Origin: Obelidium mucronatum
Lineage: Eukaryota; Chytridiomycota; Chytridiomycetes; Chytridiales; Chytriomycetaceae
Assembly (NCBI GenBank): GCA_025765595.1
Contig: JAIVFH010000480.1
Location: forward strand, 1 to 17,963
DNA length: 17,963 nt
Direction: 5' to 3'
Shown here: positions 17,703 to 17,963 of the stretch, one piece after another
Numbering within the stretch: the stretch's first letter is position 1
Layout: each line of letters starts with the position of its first letter
Notes under the pieces: generated by a model
Seen by the model: the letters and a program-made list of their open reading frames with translations, nothing else
Database searches by the model: none
Told to the model about the DNA's origin: nothing
Position numbers and translations under genes: made by a program

Positions 17703-17833
17703 TTTTTAATTATTTTTATTTTTTATTTTATTTATTTTGCATAATGGGGAATACGGAGAGGAGTGCACCACATCTAATAAGTATGATAATTCTTAAGTTG
17801 TACTACTGTATGATATAATTATTTTTAATAATA
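17703..17833. promoter_or_regulatory. AT-rich upstream region of V-ATPase C
   Basis: 131 bp of strongly AT-rich sequence between the V-ATPase C start and the stop of the next reverse gene. It must contain the V-ATPase promoter and the other gene's 3' UTR. On the reverse strand, AAATAAAATAAAAAATAA lies shortly before the start codon. Confidence 0.4.
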
Positions 17834-17950
17834 TTAGTTATTTTCAAATCTACAATCCAAGTTGAGTTCATCTTCCTCGTTCATGACGTGATCGCCGTCT
17901 GCATCCTCAGCGTTGCTGCTTGAATGGGCTGGATTCCTGACAAGCTTCTC
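17834..17950 (-). CDS. Last exon of an unidentified gene (partial, runs off the right edge)
   Basis: On the reverse strand a CTTTAG acceptor at 17951-17956 is followed by a 38-codon open frame ending in TAA (17834-17836). It encodes an acidic tail (SSNAEDADGDHVMNEEDEL). The frame is closed by a stop within the CTTTAG, which agrees with an intron boundary there. No family recognised. It would lie tandem to V-ATPase C. Confidence 0.4.
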   Translation of the reverse strand, partial: EKLVRNPAHSSSNAEDADGDHVMNEEDELNLDCRFENN

Positions 17951-17963
17951 CTAAAGTCGAGTT

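Noticed and set aside
1..17963. tRNA, rRNA, CRISPR arrays, bacterial operon signals or viral genes
   Set aside because: I saw no cloverleaf with a credible anticodon, no rRNA core sequence, no regularly spaced repeats, and no viral hallmark gene.

Overview
This is a gene-dense piece of a nuclear genome from a eukaryotic microbe. Eight genes can be recognised by family (two of them plus a third are duplicated), and nearly all are split by short introns of about 54-114 nt, mostly GT-AG. Stop codons in the well-supported genes are TAA, TAG and TGA, so the standard code applies. The products are a mitochondrial SSB, a V-ATPase subunit, an autophagy scaffold, a nucleolar helicase, a ubiquitin E1, 14-3-3 proteins and a MORN2-like protein. 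The MORN2-like gene hints at a flagellum. I cannot name the species or confidently the phylum. Genes are packed head-to-head over 53-79 bp and tail-to-tail over about 100-240 bp.

Layout. 1-144 is the possible tail of a forward gene. 180-604 and 840-1974 are two tandem relatives of a protein family I do not recognise: the first is short and disrupted, the second is longer with a reading-frame break near its 3' end. 2168-2536 encodes a small putative single-pass membrane protein. 2637-4105 (reverse) is a Beclin-1/Atg6 gene, which shares a 53-bp divergent promoter with the DDX49/Dbp8 DEAD-box helicase at 4159-5614. 5713-9524 is the ubiquitin-activating enzyme E1 (UBA1) in twelve exons. 9765-15195 is a three-gene cassette, mitochondrial SSB (reverse), MORN2-like (forward) and 14-3-3 (reverse), present twice as a direct tandem duplication. 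15868-17702 (reverse) is V-ATPase subunit C in ten exons, and 17834-17950 is the last exon of a further reverse gene.

The most informative part is the tandem duplication. Its breakpoints can be placed to the base: unit 1 is 9991-12631, unit 2 is 12632-15248, with a 5-bp TTCAA microhomology at the junction. The junction cuts the 3' end off the second SSB and puts it directly in front of the first 14-3-3 copy, so that the new TAG stop of the truncated SSB is followed without a gap by an in-frame ATG for 14-3-3. The three genes have gone different ways. The MORN2-like copies encode the same protein by my reading. The first 14-3-3 copy has two replacements at conserved sites. The second SSB copy is decaying.

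Other points: exons of 12, 20 and 21 nt; an apparent GC-AG intron and an in-frame TAA at codon 20 in V-ATPase C; DECD in place of DEAD in the helicase; and a 9-bp direct repeat flanking a 199-bp insert in the first orphan copy. All exon models were made by eye from frame continuity, splice sites and remembered family sequences; none has transcript support here.
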